Origin: Palsa-360 sp963719875
GTDB lineage: Bacteria; Acidobacteriota; Terriglobia; Acidiferrales; UBA7541
Direction of reading: 5' to 3'
Length of the DNA: 64,000 nt
Assembly: GCA_963719875.1 (NCBI GenBank)
Contig: CAVRDJ010000002.1
Location: forward strand, 620,001-684,000
The position numbers were made by a program, and so were the translations under genes. Below are positions 1 to 8,100 of this stretch, piece by piece. The notes beneath the pieces are model-generated. The model searched no databases and was not told the DNA's origin. It worked only from the letters and a program-made list of their open reading frames with translations. Every line of letters begins with the position of its first letter. The first letter of the stretch is position 1.

Positions 1-114
1 TGCCCAAAAAGAATGAATCGGACGCGACATTGCTTGCCCGACTCAAACGGGACTTGCGAAGCCACGCTGTACGAAGTCAGTCCGAGATAAACTAACAAAA
101 AAGCGGCTTAGATC

Positions 115-300
115 ATGGAACGAGAATTAATCGAGATTAGTCAAGAATGGGTCTGCAGCCGGTGTGGATACCAGTTCTACAATCCGGGCTGCGTTCTTAC
201 TGGGCTTACGCTAAGCGAAATAATACAGCATGTGAAAAAGATGCGCGAGCAGGCATTCGCCGGTCACGTATGCCTCATTCCTTCGGAAAAGTCAGAGTAA
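115..300 (+). CDS. Small Cys-rich hypothetical protein
   Basis: A 61-residue open frame starting at ATG. It has one CxxC pair (CSRC, about residues 14-17) followed by a third Cys near residue 26 and a fourth near residue 53, so it could fold around one zinc ion. The central part is amphipathic. I see no strong ribosome binding site before the ATG, and no recognisable family. It precedes a DksA/TraR-type gene on the same strand by about 80 bases. It could be a real small zinc-ribbon protein or a chance frame. Confidence 0.4.
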   Translation: MERELIEISQEWVCSRCGYQFYNPGCVLTGLTLSEIIQHVKKMREQAFAGHVCLIPSEKSE

Positions 301-379
301 TGCGCCGCCTTCGACCCGTCCCTCTCTGTGCCGGGCTGGCCCATACTTGCGGATGTAAAATGCTCGACTACCTGAGAAA

Positions 380-742
380 GTGTGTTCTTTGGGGCCAGAA
401 ATCGTGGATGCAAGAGACCTACAGCGATACAAACGATTGTTGCTCTCCAAGCGGGATGAGTTATCGGCCACGAGAGGCGGAGAGACCTTTGTGCCAGGAG
501 CAGGCGGCTGGCAGGGCGATTTCGCTGACCAAGCCAACTCCGACACCGAAGCTGAGCTGCAGATCCGGTTGCATCAGACTGACGGTCGTCTCCTGCGTGC
601 GATCGAGGAGGCTTTAGTTCGGGTGAAGCAAGGCACGTATGGCGTTTGTGAAACCTGCGGGCACCCTATTTCCAAGGCTCGGTTGAACGCCGTGCCCTGG
701 ACGCACCAGTGTCGCAAATGTAAGGACAAGCAACGGACCTGA
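380..742 (+). CDS. DksA/TraR-family C4 zinc-finger protein
   Basis: A 120-residue protein with GTG start. The C-terminal third carries the DksA/TraR zinc finger: CETCG and then CRKCK with about 17 residues between the pairs, plus the typical 'G.YG.CE.CG..I...RL.A.PW...C..C' pattern. The N-terminal half is helical (RYKRLLLSKRDEL...), like the coiled-coil finger that DksA-family proteins insert into the RNA polymerase secondary channel. The length is close to the family norm (about 110-150). It is likely a regulator of transcription, but the target genes cannot be told. A GTG at 407 is an alternative start. Confidence 0.85.
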   Translation: MCSLGPEIVDARDLQRYKRLLLSKRDELSATRGGETFVPGAGGWQGDFADQANSDTEAELQIRLHQTDGRLLRAIEEALVRVKQGTYGVCETCGHPISKARLNAVPWTHQCRKCKDKQRT

Positions 743-784
743 CAGCCCAGTAGCGGCCGACATTGCGGTGTGTTCGGGATCGTC

Positions 785-1060
785 CTATCGGAATACGAGA
801 TTAGGAGTGGGAAAATGAATGTTCAGCTTATAGCAAATGAAGAGAACTAGGATCGCGCCCAGTGTGGAAAAAATCAGGCCGGCGGGATGATATCGTTCAT
901 TTGTCGGGCGCGAAAACATGTGGGTAACGGCGCCCCCGATGATCGATCCGATGATGCCGAGCACGATCGTCCAGAAGATCGTTATGTGTACGTGCATCAC
1001 CGATTTCGCGATGACTCCCGCGATTAGCCCAATAAAAACATACCAGATTAAGTGAAACAC
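785..1060 (-). CDS. GlsB/YeaQ/YmgE-type membrane protein
   Basis: A 91-residue hydrophobic protein of the transglycosylase-associated (GlsB/YeaQ/YmgE) family. It has three predicted membrane helices: WYVFIGLIAGVIAKSV, FWTIVLGIIGSIIGGAV and GLIFSTLGAILVLFICY. The glycine pattern G..AG..A....G and G..GS..GG between helices 1 and 2 is typical. An open frame extends another 54 codons upstream, but I place the start at GTG 1060 because GGAGAAG lies 5 bases before it and the upstream part shows no family similarity. In other bacteria the family is often stress-induced; the function here is unknown. Confidence 0.82.
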   Translation of the reverse strand: MFHLIWYVFIGLIAGVIAKSVMHVHITIFWTIVLGIIGSIIGGAVTHMFSRPTNERYHPAGLIFSTLGAILVLFICYKLNIHFPTPNLVFR

Positions 1061-1352
1061 GCTTTCTTCTCCATCTACGTTCAAACCGTCATCCACTATA
1101 ACCCATTCAAATTCCTTTAGCACATCTGCGTCTGTTCCATATTGAACATCTTCGAAAGCGCACGCTGGCTTGTCTCCAGCGACACGAACCGCGAAATCCT
1201 GCCGCGAGGCAAAAAGCCACATTCCGATAAGCAGCTGACTGGGTTCGGCCCAGAGTGGTTTCTTGCGAGTGGCCGACTATAGGGAGGTAGCAACGGACGC
1301 ACACAAGTATTGATGTCACCCAGCAGCCCAAGCAGGCTATGCCATGATGTAA

Positions 1353-2012
1353 ATGATGAAGAAACAAACGGTCGTCGCGCTTGTCCTGCTGTTGCTGATT
1401 CCCATTGTCTTGAGGCTGGAAGGGTGGCTGTTCAGCCTGATTAACCCCGATATTGCGGCAGGTCATCCGAATTATGTACGGAACTACCATCTGCTCAGCC
1501 TCTTGAAGAACATCACGTTTTGGGCATCGGGCGCGGTGGTGGTGACTTTGTGGCTGCTGGTGTGCTTTCTGGTGATTCGGTCCAAGGAGCGATCCTCGTG
1601 GTGGCTGTTGGCCGCGGCGTTGGGGCCCTTCGGGTTCGCCATTCTGGCAATGCTGAACGACAGAGCACCCACGGAAACAGACCGGTATGCACGGTTTGTG
1701 CGTAACCTGAACAGGTTTGTGCGCGTCGGCTACGAAGTGTGCATCTTCGTGATCATATGGGAGCTTGCTTGGCAGGCCATGGTTCTCAAGCGCAACCTGA
1801 TGATCATGCATGAGTCTGCCACCACTGGAATGTCGACCGCGCAGATCATCGATCTCCAGAATGCCTCGTCTGGAATGTGGGCGTTCGCCGAGGGGAATGA
1901 AGTAATGTACATGGTGGTCCTTCTCTATCTGATTTGGCCTATGGTATTCAACATCATGGGACGTGTGACGGCGATTATGGCATCACCCGAGACGCGCTGT
2001 TTGAAAAAGTAA
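1353..2012 (+). CDS. Hypothetical four-helix membrane protein
   Basis: A 219-residue protein beginning MMKKQ. It has four hydrophobic segments: about residues 7-28 (VVALVLLLLIPIVL), 52-75 (ITFWASGAVVVTLWLLVCFLVI), 80-97 (SWWLLAAALGPFGFAILAML) and 122-142, with a further one near 185-205 (VMYMVVLLYLIWPMVFNIM). Charged loops separate them. No enzyme motif is visible and no family is recognised. It may start at either of the first two ATGs. The stop is followed within a few bases by a TGAATCCGG motif that is also seen at the ends of the next two genes. Confidence 0.68.
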   Translation: MMKKQTVVALVLLLLIPIVLRLEGWLFSLINPDIAAGHPNYVRNYHLLSLLKNITFWASGAVVVTLWLLVCFLVIRSKERSSWWLLAAALGPFGFAILAMLNDRAPTETDRYARFVRNLNRFVRVGYEVCIFVIIWELAWQAMVLKRNLMIMHESATTGMSTAQIIDLQNASSGMWAFAEGNEVMYMVVLLYLIWPMVFNIMGRVTAIMASPETRCLKK

Positions 2013-2224
2013 AGTGAATCCGGCCGCGCCGGGGCCGTGCCCGCTGTGCCCAAATTGTGGCTTGTGTAGTAAAAACCAGCCAGACGCACTTTCGTTCCAC
2101 CACGGCGGCTTCCAGCCGAACCTCAACGTAATGCCCAATCCGCCGGTTATAGTTAGGGTATCCCGGCGCACAAGCCGCTGGCCGTGTGCCGCCCCATCCC
2201 GGAAAATGGGAACTGGAGGGGATC

Positions 2225-2527
2225 ATGGCTATCAAGTTATTCAAAATTCCGAATGAAGCTAAGGCGTTGACGCCGAGCGGCGCGGAATACATTTGTCAGC
2301 ACTTGTACGAGAAAGCCGTACTGGGCCAAAACTTGAACGATGAGGAATTCGAGGAAGATGTGTTTGATATCGCTACATATGGCGATAAGGCTTCGGCGTT
2401 GTGCGGCGATTGCATCATGGAATTCGATCAAGTGATATTGGAAACCGCCAAGGAACCTGTGTACGAAACCGGGCGTTGGGAGCCGTCAGTGGATCAATCA
2501 GTTTTTAAGGGCGTGCTGGATAAGTGA
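2225..2527 (+). CDS. Hypothetical protein, 100 residues
   Basis: Start at ATG 2225, chosen because GGAGGGG lies about 5 bases upstream. The frame is open further upstream, but that part has no coding character. The protein is acidic (NDEEFEEDVFD) with two Cys in a CxxC arrangement near residue 60 (LCGDC). No family is recognised. It lies 33 bases before the next small gene, and a good terminator follows that one, so the two probably form one transcript. Confidence 0.7.
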   Translation: MAIKLFKIPNEAKALTPSGAEYICQHLYEKAVLGQNLNDEEFEEDVFDIATYGDKASALCGDCIMEFDQVILETAKEPVYETGRWEPSVDQSVFKGVLDK

Positions 2528-2560
2528 ATCCGGGCTGCGTAAATCAGAAAGGCGGGAATT

Positions 2561-2743
2561 ATGGTTGACGCTGTGGCTTGTCGCTGTCCGGGGAATTGCG
2601 GCCTTCACGAGGAATTGTGTGGAAAGCCTGTCGAGAAACCGCACGACGTAGCGTCGGTGACCGAAGGCGTGACTGGCACGTGGTATAAATATGGTTTGTG
2701 TGAAGACTGTTGGAACGGGCTCAAGGGCGCGGGTAAGCTCTGA
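2561..2743 (+). CDS. Small Cys-rich protein, 60 residues
   Basis: ATG start with a GGCGGGA element just upstream. It contains six Cys: CRCPGNC near residue 8, one near residue 20, and CEDC near residue 47. Two of them form a CxxC pair, which suggests metal binding. No family is recognised. It is the second gene of a short unit that ends at the terminator at 2806-2830. Confidence 0.6.
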   Translation: MVDAVACRCPGNCGLHEELCGKPVEKPHDVASVTEGVTGTWYKYGLCEDCWNGLKGAGKL

Positions 2744-2805
2744 ATCCGGGCGCGCCGTAACATTGCGGTGAGTTGTTGTCGAGGGCGCGTTCAATTTCCG
2801 GGCCG

Positions 2806-2830
2806 GGGCCGAAAGCCTTCCGGCCCTTTT
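2806..2830 (+). terminator. Rho-independent terminator
   Basis: A GGGCCG/CGGCCC stem (2806-2811 and 2821-2826) with a 9-base loop, followed by TTTT. It sits 60 bases after the stop of the small Cys-rich gene and would end the 2225-2743 transcript. Confidence 0.6.
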
Positions 2831-3120
2831 GCTTTTCAGGGCGCGCCGGGTTAACTAGATAGCGCAGTCCGAACGGCGTTCCTCGCGGGACATCTTTCTC
2901 GTTTCACAATCCATGTACCTTCATAAGCAATTACAGCGAATCAAAGATTACGGTTCAACAAGGGAAGATATATTTTGATTATTGTGCTTATCAAGAGCTA
3001 AATTTAATCTGGCTAGATTCTCCTTCTTGCTTATAAAAACTCGATTCCGGTGCCGATTTCGTTGTATCGTGCATACGACCGCAGCATCCACTAAGATCAC
3101 AAATAGAGCGAGAGTGAGAA
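2831..3120 (+). other. AT-rich intergenic region
   Basis: About 290 bases without a convincing gene. Base composition falls sharply here compared with both sides. It probably holds the promoter of the coiled-coil gene at 3121; no clear -35/-10 pair stood out. This is also one of the possible outer junctions of the mobile element, but no direct repeat matching the right end was found. Confidence 0.4.
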
Positions 3121-3882
3121 ATGGAGACATGGTGGAACTCCTTGGAAAAGGTATCTGGCACTAATACTTGGGTGCTCGGTTTTGCTGCTCTCTTTGGCTT
3201 CCTAGCTGCCGTTCTCATTATTGCCGGATGGCGTCTTGGAAATAGAGTGTCTGATCTCCAGGAGGCACAACTTGCACAATTTCGCACCGATGCCGAATCA
3301 AAAATTGCTACTTCAAATCAAGTTGCGGCAGAGGCAAATGCGCTGGCGCAAGCCGCGCACGCGGCCGCCGAGACAGCTAAGGTTGAACAACTAAAACTAA
3401 AAAATGATAGCCTCAAATTAGAAGCTCGACTTCAGGAAGCTGAGCAGAAAAATGCAACGGCGCAATCTCGGATACGCGACCTTGAACAAGATAAACTTCC
3501 ACGGACAATTTCGGACGCTCAACAATCTAAAATCGTTGAACTTTTACACCCTTTTTCCGGGCAAGATATTACTGTCGGTCAATTTTCTAATGACTATGAG
3601 GCGGTCCAATATCTTGCCCGCGTCACCGAAACACTGAGCAAAGCAGGATTGAAAGTAAATTCCATTTCGTATCTTTCAGGCTCAGGTAAAGGATTAGGAA
3701 TCGCTGCCCACGACCAACAATTTTCATCGGTCTTAGCTGGAACGATACAGCATGCTTTTCAATCGGTTGGGATAGAAATGGACGGAGTTGTAGCACCTCA
3801 ATTTGTTAAAGCCGGAGAATTTATGGTTTTTGTAGGGTCAAAGCCAAGCAATATAACTCCGAACCCTCCGCGTAAACCTTAG
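3121..3882 (+). CDS. Membrane-anchored coiled-coil protein
   Basis: A 253-residue protein. Residues about 17-38 form one membrane helix (WVLGFAALFGFLAAVLIIAGW). Residues 40-125 form a long Ala/Glu/Gln-rich coiled coil (AAEANALAQAAHAAAETAK, then LKLEARLQEAEQK). The C-terminal domain of about 125 residues starts at LPRTISDAQQSKIVELL and ends VGSKP. This layout (anchor, coiled coil, alpha/beta domain) occurs in a widespread uncharacterised family. The gene is clearly AT-richer than its neighbours, which suggests transfer. It may be cargo next to the mobile element. Confidence 0.75.
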   Translation: METWWNSLEKVSGTNTWVLGFAALFGFLAAVLIIAGWRLGNRVSDLQEAQLAQFRTDAESKIATSNQVAAEANALAQAAHAAAETAKVEQLKLKNDSLKLEARLQEAEQKNATAQSRIRDLEQDKLPRTISDAQQSKIVELLHPFSGQDITVGQFSNDYEAVQYLARVTETLSKAGLKVNSISYLSGSGKGLGIAAHDQQFSSVLAGTIQHAFQSVGIEMDGVVAPQFVKAGEFMVFVGSKPSNITPNPPRKP

Positions 3883-4204
3883 ACACGCGATTCCCCTGGT
3901 CCGCTCTGTGGCAATGTGCGTTTAACAATGCCGTTACTTGATTCTCGCAATTCCGAAATAAAATCGTTCAATAACGAAACCCGCGCCTCGACCTATGCCT
4001 CGGCAACATCACTGATTCCCTACTTGATCAGCTCCGGACACTCTTCGTTCATATTCGCGAGCCGCAGACAGCGCCGTTGCATTCGGCCGCTTAGGCGTTC
4101 GGCCGGCGCAAATCTAACAAAGTTTTCGGCGCGGCCCAGAGCATTTCCGCTCGACAGCCCACGCCGTTTTGCTTCCGCCTGGAGGAGCATCCGGCCGAGC
4201 AAAT
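3883..4204. other. Intergenic region, possible left edge of element
   Basis: About 320 bases between the plus-strand coiled-coil gene and the convergent minus-strand operon of the element. Short open frames exist on both strands, but they overlap each other, lack binding sites and have no protein character. I see no terminator and no repeat matching the right end of the element. Confidence 0.35.
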
Positions 4205-4519
4205 TTAATTAGCCGCTTTGAACGTCAAGCCGCGATACACCTCGTAAAAATGCATGCCCGCCTGCGCGAGCAATGCTACTGCGAGACCGATACCAATATG
4301 CGGCCAGAAATGACCAAGCGTCAATGCCATCGCAGACTCCGCAGCGATGCAGATTCCACCTCGAACATAGACAGTCTTGGCTGTTGGCGTGGCAGTTTGA
4401 AAGATTCGCACCATCAAGGGGTCCACTTCGTGTGCGCCTTTTCGGATTGCTCGGTTGGTTGACCAACCGTCGAAGAATGCGCCGAGAGATACAGCGGCGA
4501 TTGCGATTGTGAGAAACAT
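4205..4519 (-). CDS. Small membrane protein, DUF5658-like
   Basis: A 104-residue protein with three or four hydrophobic segments (MFLTIAIAAVSLGAFFDGW, a middle segment near residues 50-70, and IGIGLAVALLAQAGMHF). The first helix is followed by the pattern D..ST..AI..G..E.DPL, which resembles DUF5658-type small membrane proteins. Its ATG shares one base with the TGA of the gene before it (TGATG at 4519), so the two are translationally coupled. It is the last gene of the element's long operon. Its role is unknown. Confidence 0.65.
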   Translation of the reverse strand: MFLTIAIAAVSLGAFFDGWSTNRAIRKGAHEVDPLMVRIFQTATPTAKTVYVRGGICIAAESAMALTLGHFWPHIGIGLAVALLAQAGMHFYEVYRGLTFKAAN

Positions 4520-4899
4520 CAGACGAAGGCGATGACTACCTTAACAGGATTAATTGGGCTCGTTGTGCCCCCTGTTGCGGGCTGGGTCGTACACGCCAAA
4601 CTTATTCCGTTATCGAACGTGAAGCCAAATTCTGAGCCCGTGTAAAGGATAAAAGAGTTCATTTTGCCGGCTATGCACTTGAACGCCAGATCCGGGGCGG
4701 AAACTCCGACCGTGATAGTGCTTTGCAGTGCATCGTAAACCTTCAAGTAGACCGGGGAAACGTTCCCTGTATTATCCAGATTTATGTAAAAGCAGACCGC
4801 GCTTGAACCTTTTGCCGTCTGGACAGCCCCGCCTATCAGCGTGTCGGTCCAGAGAAATTGGTTCACGGGAGAAGAAATATTAAGAAGAGTTTGGCCCAA
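4519..4899 (-). CDS. Hypothetical protein, 126 residues
   Basis: Predicted TTG start at 4899 with GAGGTGTACT directly upstream. The sequence is rich in beta-strand residues, Thr, Ser and Gly with little charge (for example VYLKVYDALQSTITVGV and SFILYTGSEFGFTF), like a small virion or fibre-associated beta protein. That reading is inference from composition only. It overlaps the start of the next gene by one base. Confidence 0.62.
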   Translation of the reverse strand: MGQTLLNISSPVNQFLWTDTLIGGAVQTAKGSSAVCFYINLDNTGNVSPVYLKVYDALQSTITVGVSAPDLAFKCIAGKMNSFILYTGSEFGFTFDNGISLACTTQPATGGTTSPINPVKVVIAFV

Positions 4900-5093
4900 A
4901 GTACACCTCGATGAATCTAGTTCGTTTTCGGAGATGTTTGAACGAACTACATCTCACGAATTTCAAAGTTGAAATTTCCTTACCAGATGACTGGCGTGAA
5001 CTGCGGCTTGGTCGTGCCGTCGCAAAGCTCATGAATAACAAATTGTTACGCTTACATTTCCGGCGGGCGAAATTGCGCCTCCGCGCTGAATGG

Positions 5094-5579
5094 CTAACTT
5101 TCTTCGTCGAGGATTGGTATTCCCCAATTCTCTTTGCGTGCTATTGCTTCGAGACAAACCTCACAACCTAAATTAAAAACTCTCCGGTTGACATGCCAGC
5201 GAACGTGACGGCTTTTATCTCCGCCCGCCTCTTGGCCTTTTTTACAGCTTTCGGTTGTGCGGACTTTTTCCCAGTCCACACTGAGCCCTTGAAGGCGACC
5301 CATTTCGGCGCATCTCTTTTTGTTTTCGTCACTACGCGCCCATTCAAGCCGACCCTCAACTGCCGCGGGTGATTTTGAAATCCGATCCCATTGCCCACTC
5401 GCAACATTTGCTGGGCCTTGGATCTTCCCCTGCGTGCGCCCTCCGGCGGCTGCGGCTTCCCGGCGTTGTTCTGGCGTCTGGCTGTGTATGCCGGTGCCTT
5501 CTGCCAATGATTTTGCGCCGCTTATGCGTCCTGCCAAAACTGCGGCCTCGTGGCTGAACCGGTAGTGTTTCTTGCGCAT
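5094..5579 (-). CDS. Hypothetical protein with HNH-like C-terminus
   Basis: A 161-residue basic protein. The N-terminal part holds repeated 'A..G/GGR..G' stretches (AAAAGGRTQGKIQG). The C-terminal part contains RHVRWHVNRR, followed by CEVC about 10 residues later. A His/Cys cluster of this kind resembles decayed HNH-type or zinc-finger proteins of phages. A strong minus-strand terminator lies 24 bases upstream of its start, so it either has its own promoter or depends on read-through. Confidence 0.65.
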   Translation of the reverse strand: MRKKHYRFSHEAAVLAGRISGAKSLAEGTGIHSQTPEQRREAAAAGGRTQGKIQGPANVASGQWDRISKSPAAVEGRLEWARSDENKKRCAEMGRLQGLSVDWEKVRTTESCKKGQEAGGDKSRHVRWHVNRRVFNLGCEVCLEAIARKENWGIPILDEES

Positions 5580-5602
5580 CGTTACGCCTCGCTGCCCCCA
5601 AC

Positions 5603-5628
5603 AAAAAAGGCAGCCAAAATCGGCTGCC
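5603..5628 (-). terminator. Strong minus-strand Rho-independent terminator
   Basis: Read on the minus strand: GGCAGCC stem, 6-base loop, GGCTGCC stem, then TTTTTT (A6 at 5603-5608 on the plus strand). It lies 27 bases after the stop of the 76-residue gene and would end the transcript that includes the 820- and 474-residue genes. Confidence 0.75.
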
Positions 5629-5654
5629 CTTCTCTACAATTTGTTGACCTATGT

Positions 5655-5885
5655 TTAGTGAGCTAAGTTCCAACCAACTTTTCCGGCAGCTCCGGTGGTA
5701 GTGACAATACCGAGACCGCCCACAACTTGTTTAGCAGTCTTAATTGACGCTTGTTTCCGCAAACTTTGCCGAACTGCAGCAGGGTCAGAGAAACGAGCTT
5801 TCAATTCCTCTGGAGTTAGTTTATTGAAGTCATCGAGAGCGCCTTTCCACGAGGTCAATGTGAACCACAAGAGGAGGTAATTCAA
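5655..5885 (-). CDS. Small hypothetical protein before terminator
   Basis: A 76-residue frame that opens with a hydrophobic stretch (LLLWFTLTSW), a helical middle (LTPEELKARFSDPAAVRQSLRKQ) and a Gly-rich C-terminus. It begins at a TTG without a convincing binding site, so the true start may be further in. The terminator just after its stop and its place in the operon support it being real. No family is recognised. Confidence 0.45.
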   Translation of the reverse strand: MNYLLLWFTLTSWKGALDDFNKLTPEELKARFSDPAAVRQSLRKQASIKTAKQVVGGLGIVTTTGAAGKVGWNLAH

Positions 5886-5899
5886 TGAAGGGCGAACTT

Positions 5900-6076
5900 C
5901 TATCTGTGGTGCATCTTCCGAAGAAAAATAGATACGCTGAATAAGAATCCAAAGAAAATAACGAGGTGCGCGATCAGCACTTCGGCAGTACCCAAGATTT
6001 GGGCAAGTGAAAGTTCAGCTTCGTGCATGTTCAGCGCAAACCGAGTCAATGCGTGGACCCAATGGTAGAGCTCCAT
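5900..6076 (-). CDS. Small single-pass membrane protein
   Basis: A 58-residue protein. The ATG at 6076 is preceded by GGAGGTG at a good distance. Residues about 34-53 (VLIAHLVIFFGFLFSVSIFL) form one membrane helix followed by a basic tail (RKMHHR). Size and layout would fit a holin or spanin-like protein, but nothing proves it. A longer 79-residue frame (6015-6254) overlaps its first third in another frame and lacks a binding site. Confidence 0.5.
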   Translation of the reverse strand: MELYHWVHALTRFALNMHEAELSLAQILGTAEVLIAHLVIFFGFLFSVSIFLRKMHHR

Positions 6077-6254
6077 ATTCCACACCTCCGCCCTTCGCCC
6101 CCGCGAAGAGCGCTACTGGGTAGGGGCCTGGAAGGACGAAAGAGGGCCTAGTCTCGATCGAGATGCCATCTCGTCCTTCATATTTGCTAACCAAGTAGAA
6201 GACTAGATGCCGTGCAATTCCCTGACGTACCGTTTCAGGCACGTCTGTGGCCAT

Positions 6255-6665
6255 AGAGTATTAATGTAAGGGGCTGAAACTAAATCCATTCAGATTTTCG
6301 AGGCAGCCTCCACCGCCCCCGTATCCTTTTGAAATAGGACAACTTAATCACGCTTGTGAAAACCTGCGAGAAAGCGTCTCGGTACAACAAGAAGAAACAA
6401 AGACAAAGAAGGGGTATATTGTGGAAAAACATTTCCAAATAATTCGTCGGTTCATGTGACGTTGAACAACGGCTGCGCTTCCGTCCCGATCCAACCGATC
6501 CAGGCAAGCTTTCTCTTGATTTCTCAATACATAAGGACCAGCATCCCGCAGCAACGGGCAAGTAGGAGGAGTTCAATCGAGCGAAGAGAGCAATACTCAA
6601 TTGCTTTACCCTTTCGTCCGATATCATCTAACTTGCGAACTGACCCACTTTCTATAAAGGGGTCT
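6255..6665. other. Region without a convincing gene
   Basis: About 410 bases after the stop of the 474-residue gene. A 115-residue minus-strand frame crosses it but lacks a ribosome binding site and protein-like composition. A short hairpin (GACCC at about 6641 pairing with GGGTC at about 6659) lies just after the stop. Confidence 0.3.
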
Positions 6666-8090
6666 CTATTGCTGCCACGCGTGACGGACGACTTCTTCTG
6701 CCGTACCTAGTCCCACTATACGTGCTGCCCACTTAGCGAATTGCTGGCGTGACAAAGCTTTCGTGCCTACCCGCTGAGCCTCGTATAGATCTTTCAGCAA
6801 TTGGTTCGCGCCTTGCTTACCGAGCGCCTGTTCTAGACGTGAGCCGCCGTACTTCGTGCTGTCCTGCAGTTTCTGTAAGGCCTTGACAGCGGAGTCAACA
6901 TCAACTGTCTCCGCCGTGCCCATCACTTGATTACCCTTGACGATGTTCGGGTTCTTGAAAACCTTCGCCTCGACATCGCTAAGGGCTCGTGCGCGTCGGA
7001 ACTGGGCATCAGCCCGGTCAAGAATTGCTGGGTCCACTCCGGCGGCCTTTGCTTGCTCTTTTGCGGCCTCAATTTTTTCCATGATGGCAGTCCGAGACTT
7101 TTCTAGAGCAGCTTCTTTCTGGACATCTTCCTCAGTTTCGGTCAACTGGCGAATCTGGTATTCAGTGTTATCCAATTTTTCGTTCAAAGCCTTGAAATCC
7201 GTTCCGGAAACGCTATCGATTTGACGGTACAGAGATTTTGCGGAAGCGTCCAACGAGTGGATCGGTTCCTCAACAATGGTGCGCAGACTTTGTGGCTGGA
7301 CAGTGCTAAGACCGGCTTCCTTGCCGCCCGCCTTCACGCTTGTACGCAGGGCTTGCTCGGCTTCCGGTTGCACCACATCTCCGCCTTTACGAATTTGTTG
7401 AACCAAACTCGGCTTCTTAGCAGCGGGTGTAGCGGCTGCCTCTTCTTCGGCTGCTCCACCAAGTTTTGATTTTGCAGCGTTAACGGCCTCATCAACCGCG
7501 GCGCCGCCTTTCTCGACCTCGTTCGCTACAAGTGACGACTCGGGTCCGCCGGGGATCAGCATTGACGTAACAGGATTCGTAAGAAAACCAGTTTGCATCC
7601 CGCCGTGTTCTGGATTTCCGACTAGGATATCCTGGAGTTTATTTATCAGATCAGAGACGGCCCCCTTTATCGGATGACTTGCTTTTTCGTCTTTTGTGAT
7701 GTTCTGTAAATCTTGAACATGCTGCGCTACTTTACCGAACATTATCGCACCCGGGATATTGACGGGAACATGAGGAACGGACGGTCCAATGCTCGAACCT
7801 GCGTTGGCTTGGGTCTGGTCTGCAAGCCGAGCGTTCGGATTGGCTTGTAGTATCTGCTTCCCCTCATCGGAGTTCGGATCGAATTCCCGAGCGCCAATGC
7901 CAGGAATGATATATTGCTTTGTAGCTGGTGTTGTTTGCGGTGTGCCTTGCTGTGGGGTCTCGGGCGCGAACAAAGCACCCTGCGGAACCGGGATGGTTCC
8001 CGAGTCTGGCTGCGCAGCATTCGGAGCCGCGAGCGGAGCTTCAGGTGCGAACAAAGCACCCTGAGGTACAGGTACCGTATCATTAGCCAT
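6666..8090 (-). CDS. 474-residue phage-internal-type protein
   Basis: It starts at ATG after CAGGAAAAAT. The N-terminus carries a near-perfect tandem motif: VPVPQGALFAP near residue 6 and IPVPQGALFAP near residue 33, spaced by Pro/Ala-rich linker. Proteins with short repeated N-terminal motifs before a long helical body are common among phage internal or ejection proteins. Residues about 290-400 are strongly helical and coiled (KLDNTEYQIRQLTETEEDV, KSRTAIMEKIEAAKEQAKA). A basic Trp-containing tail ends the protein. It follows the 820-residue gene by 10 bases, so the two are co-translated. Function is inferred from shape and place, not from a recognised domain. Confidence 0.75.
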   Translation of the reverse strand: MANDTVPVPQGALFAPEAPLAAPNAAQPDSGTIPVPQGALFAPETPQQGTPQTTPATKQYIIPGIGAREFDPNSDEGKQILQANPNARLADQTQANAGSSIGPSVPHVPVNIPGAIMFGKVAQHVQDLQNITKDEKASHPIKGAVSDLINKLQDILVGNPEHGGMQTGFLTNPVTSMLIPGGPESSLVANEVEKGGAAVDEAVNAAKSKLGGAAEEEAAATPAAKKPSLVQQIRKGGDVVQPEAEQALRTSVKAGGKEAGLSTVQPQSLRTIVEEPIHSLDASAKSLYRQIDSVSGTDFKALNEKLDNTEYQIRQLTETEEDVQKEAALEKSRTAIMEKIEAAKEQAKAAGVDPAILDRADAQFRRARALSDVEAKVFKNPNIVKGNQVMGTAETVDVDSAVKALQKLQDSTKYGGSRLEQALGKQGANQLLKDLYEAQRVGTKALSRQQFAKWAARIVGLGTAEEVVRHAWQQ

Positions 8091-8100
8091 ATTTTTCCTG

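Noticed and set aside
3005..3015. TAATCTGGCTA matched on the other strand at 25438-25448 as a possible att core
   Set aside because: Eleven bases is within chance for a window this long, the orientation is inverted, and the right copy lies on the wrong side of the integrase.
3916..4212. Short plus and minus open frames in the possible left-edge gap
   Set aside because: They overlap each other, lack ribosome binding sites and show no protein-like composition.
4911..5171. 86-residue plus-strand frame
   Set aside because: It overlaps the end of a better-supported minus-strand gene and has no binding site.
6015..6627. Minus-strand frames of 79 and 115 residues
   Set aside because: Neither has a ribosome binding site; the 79-residue one overlaps by about 60 bases the better-supported small membrane protein.
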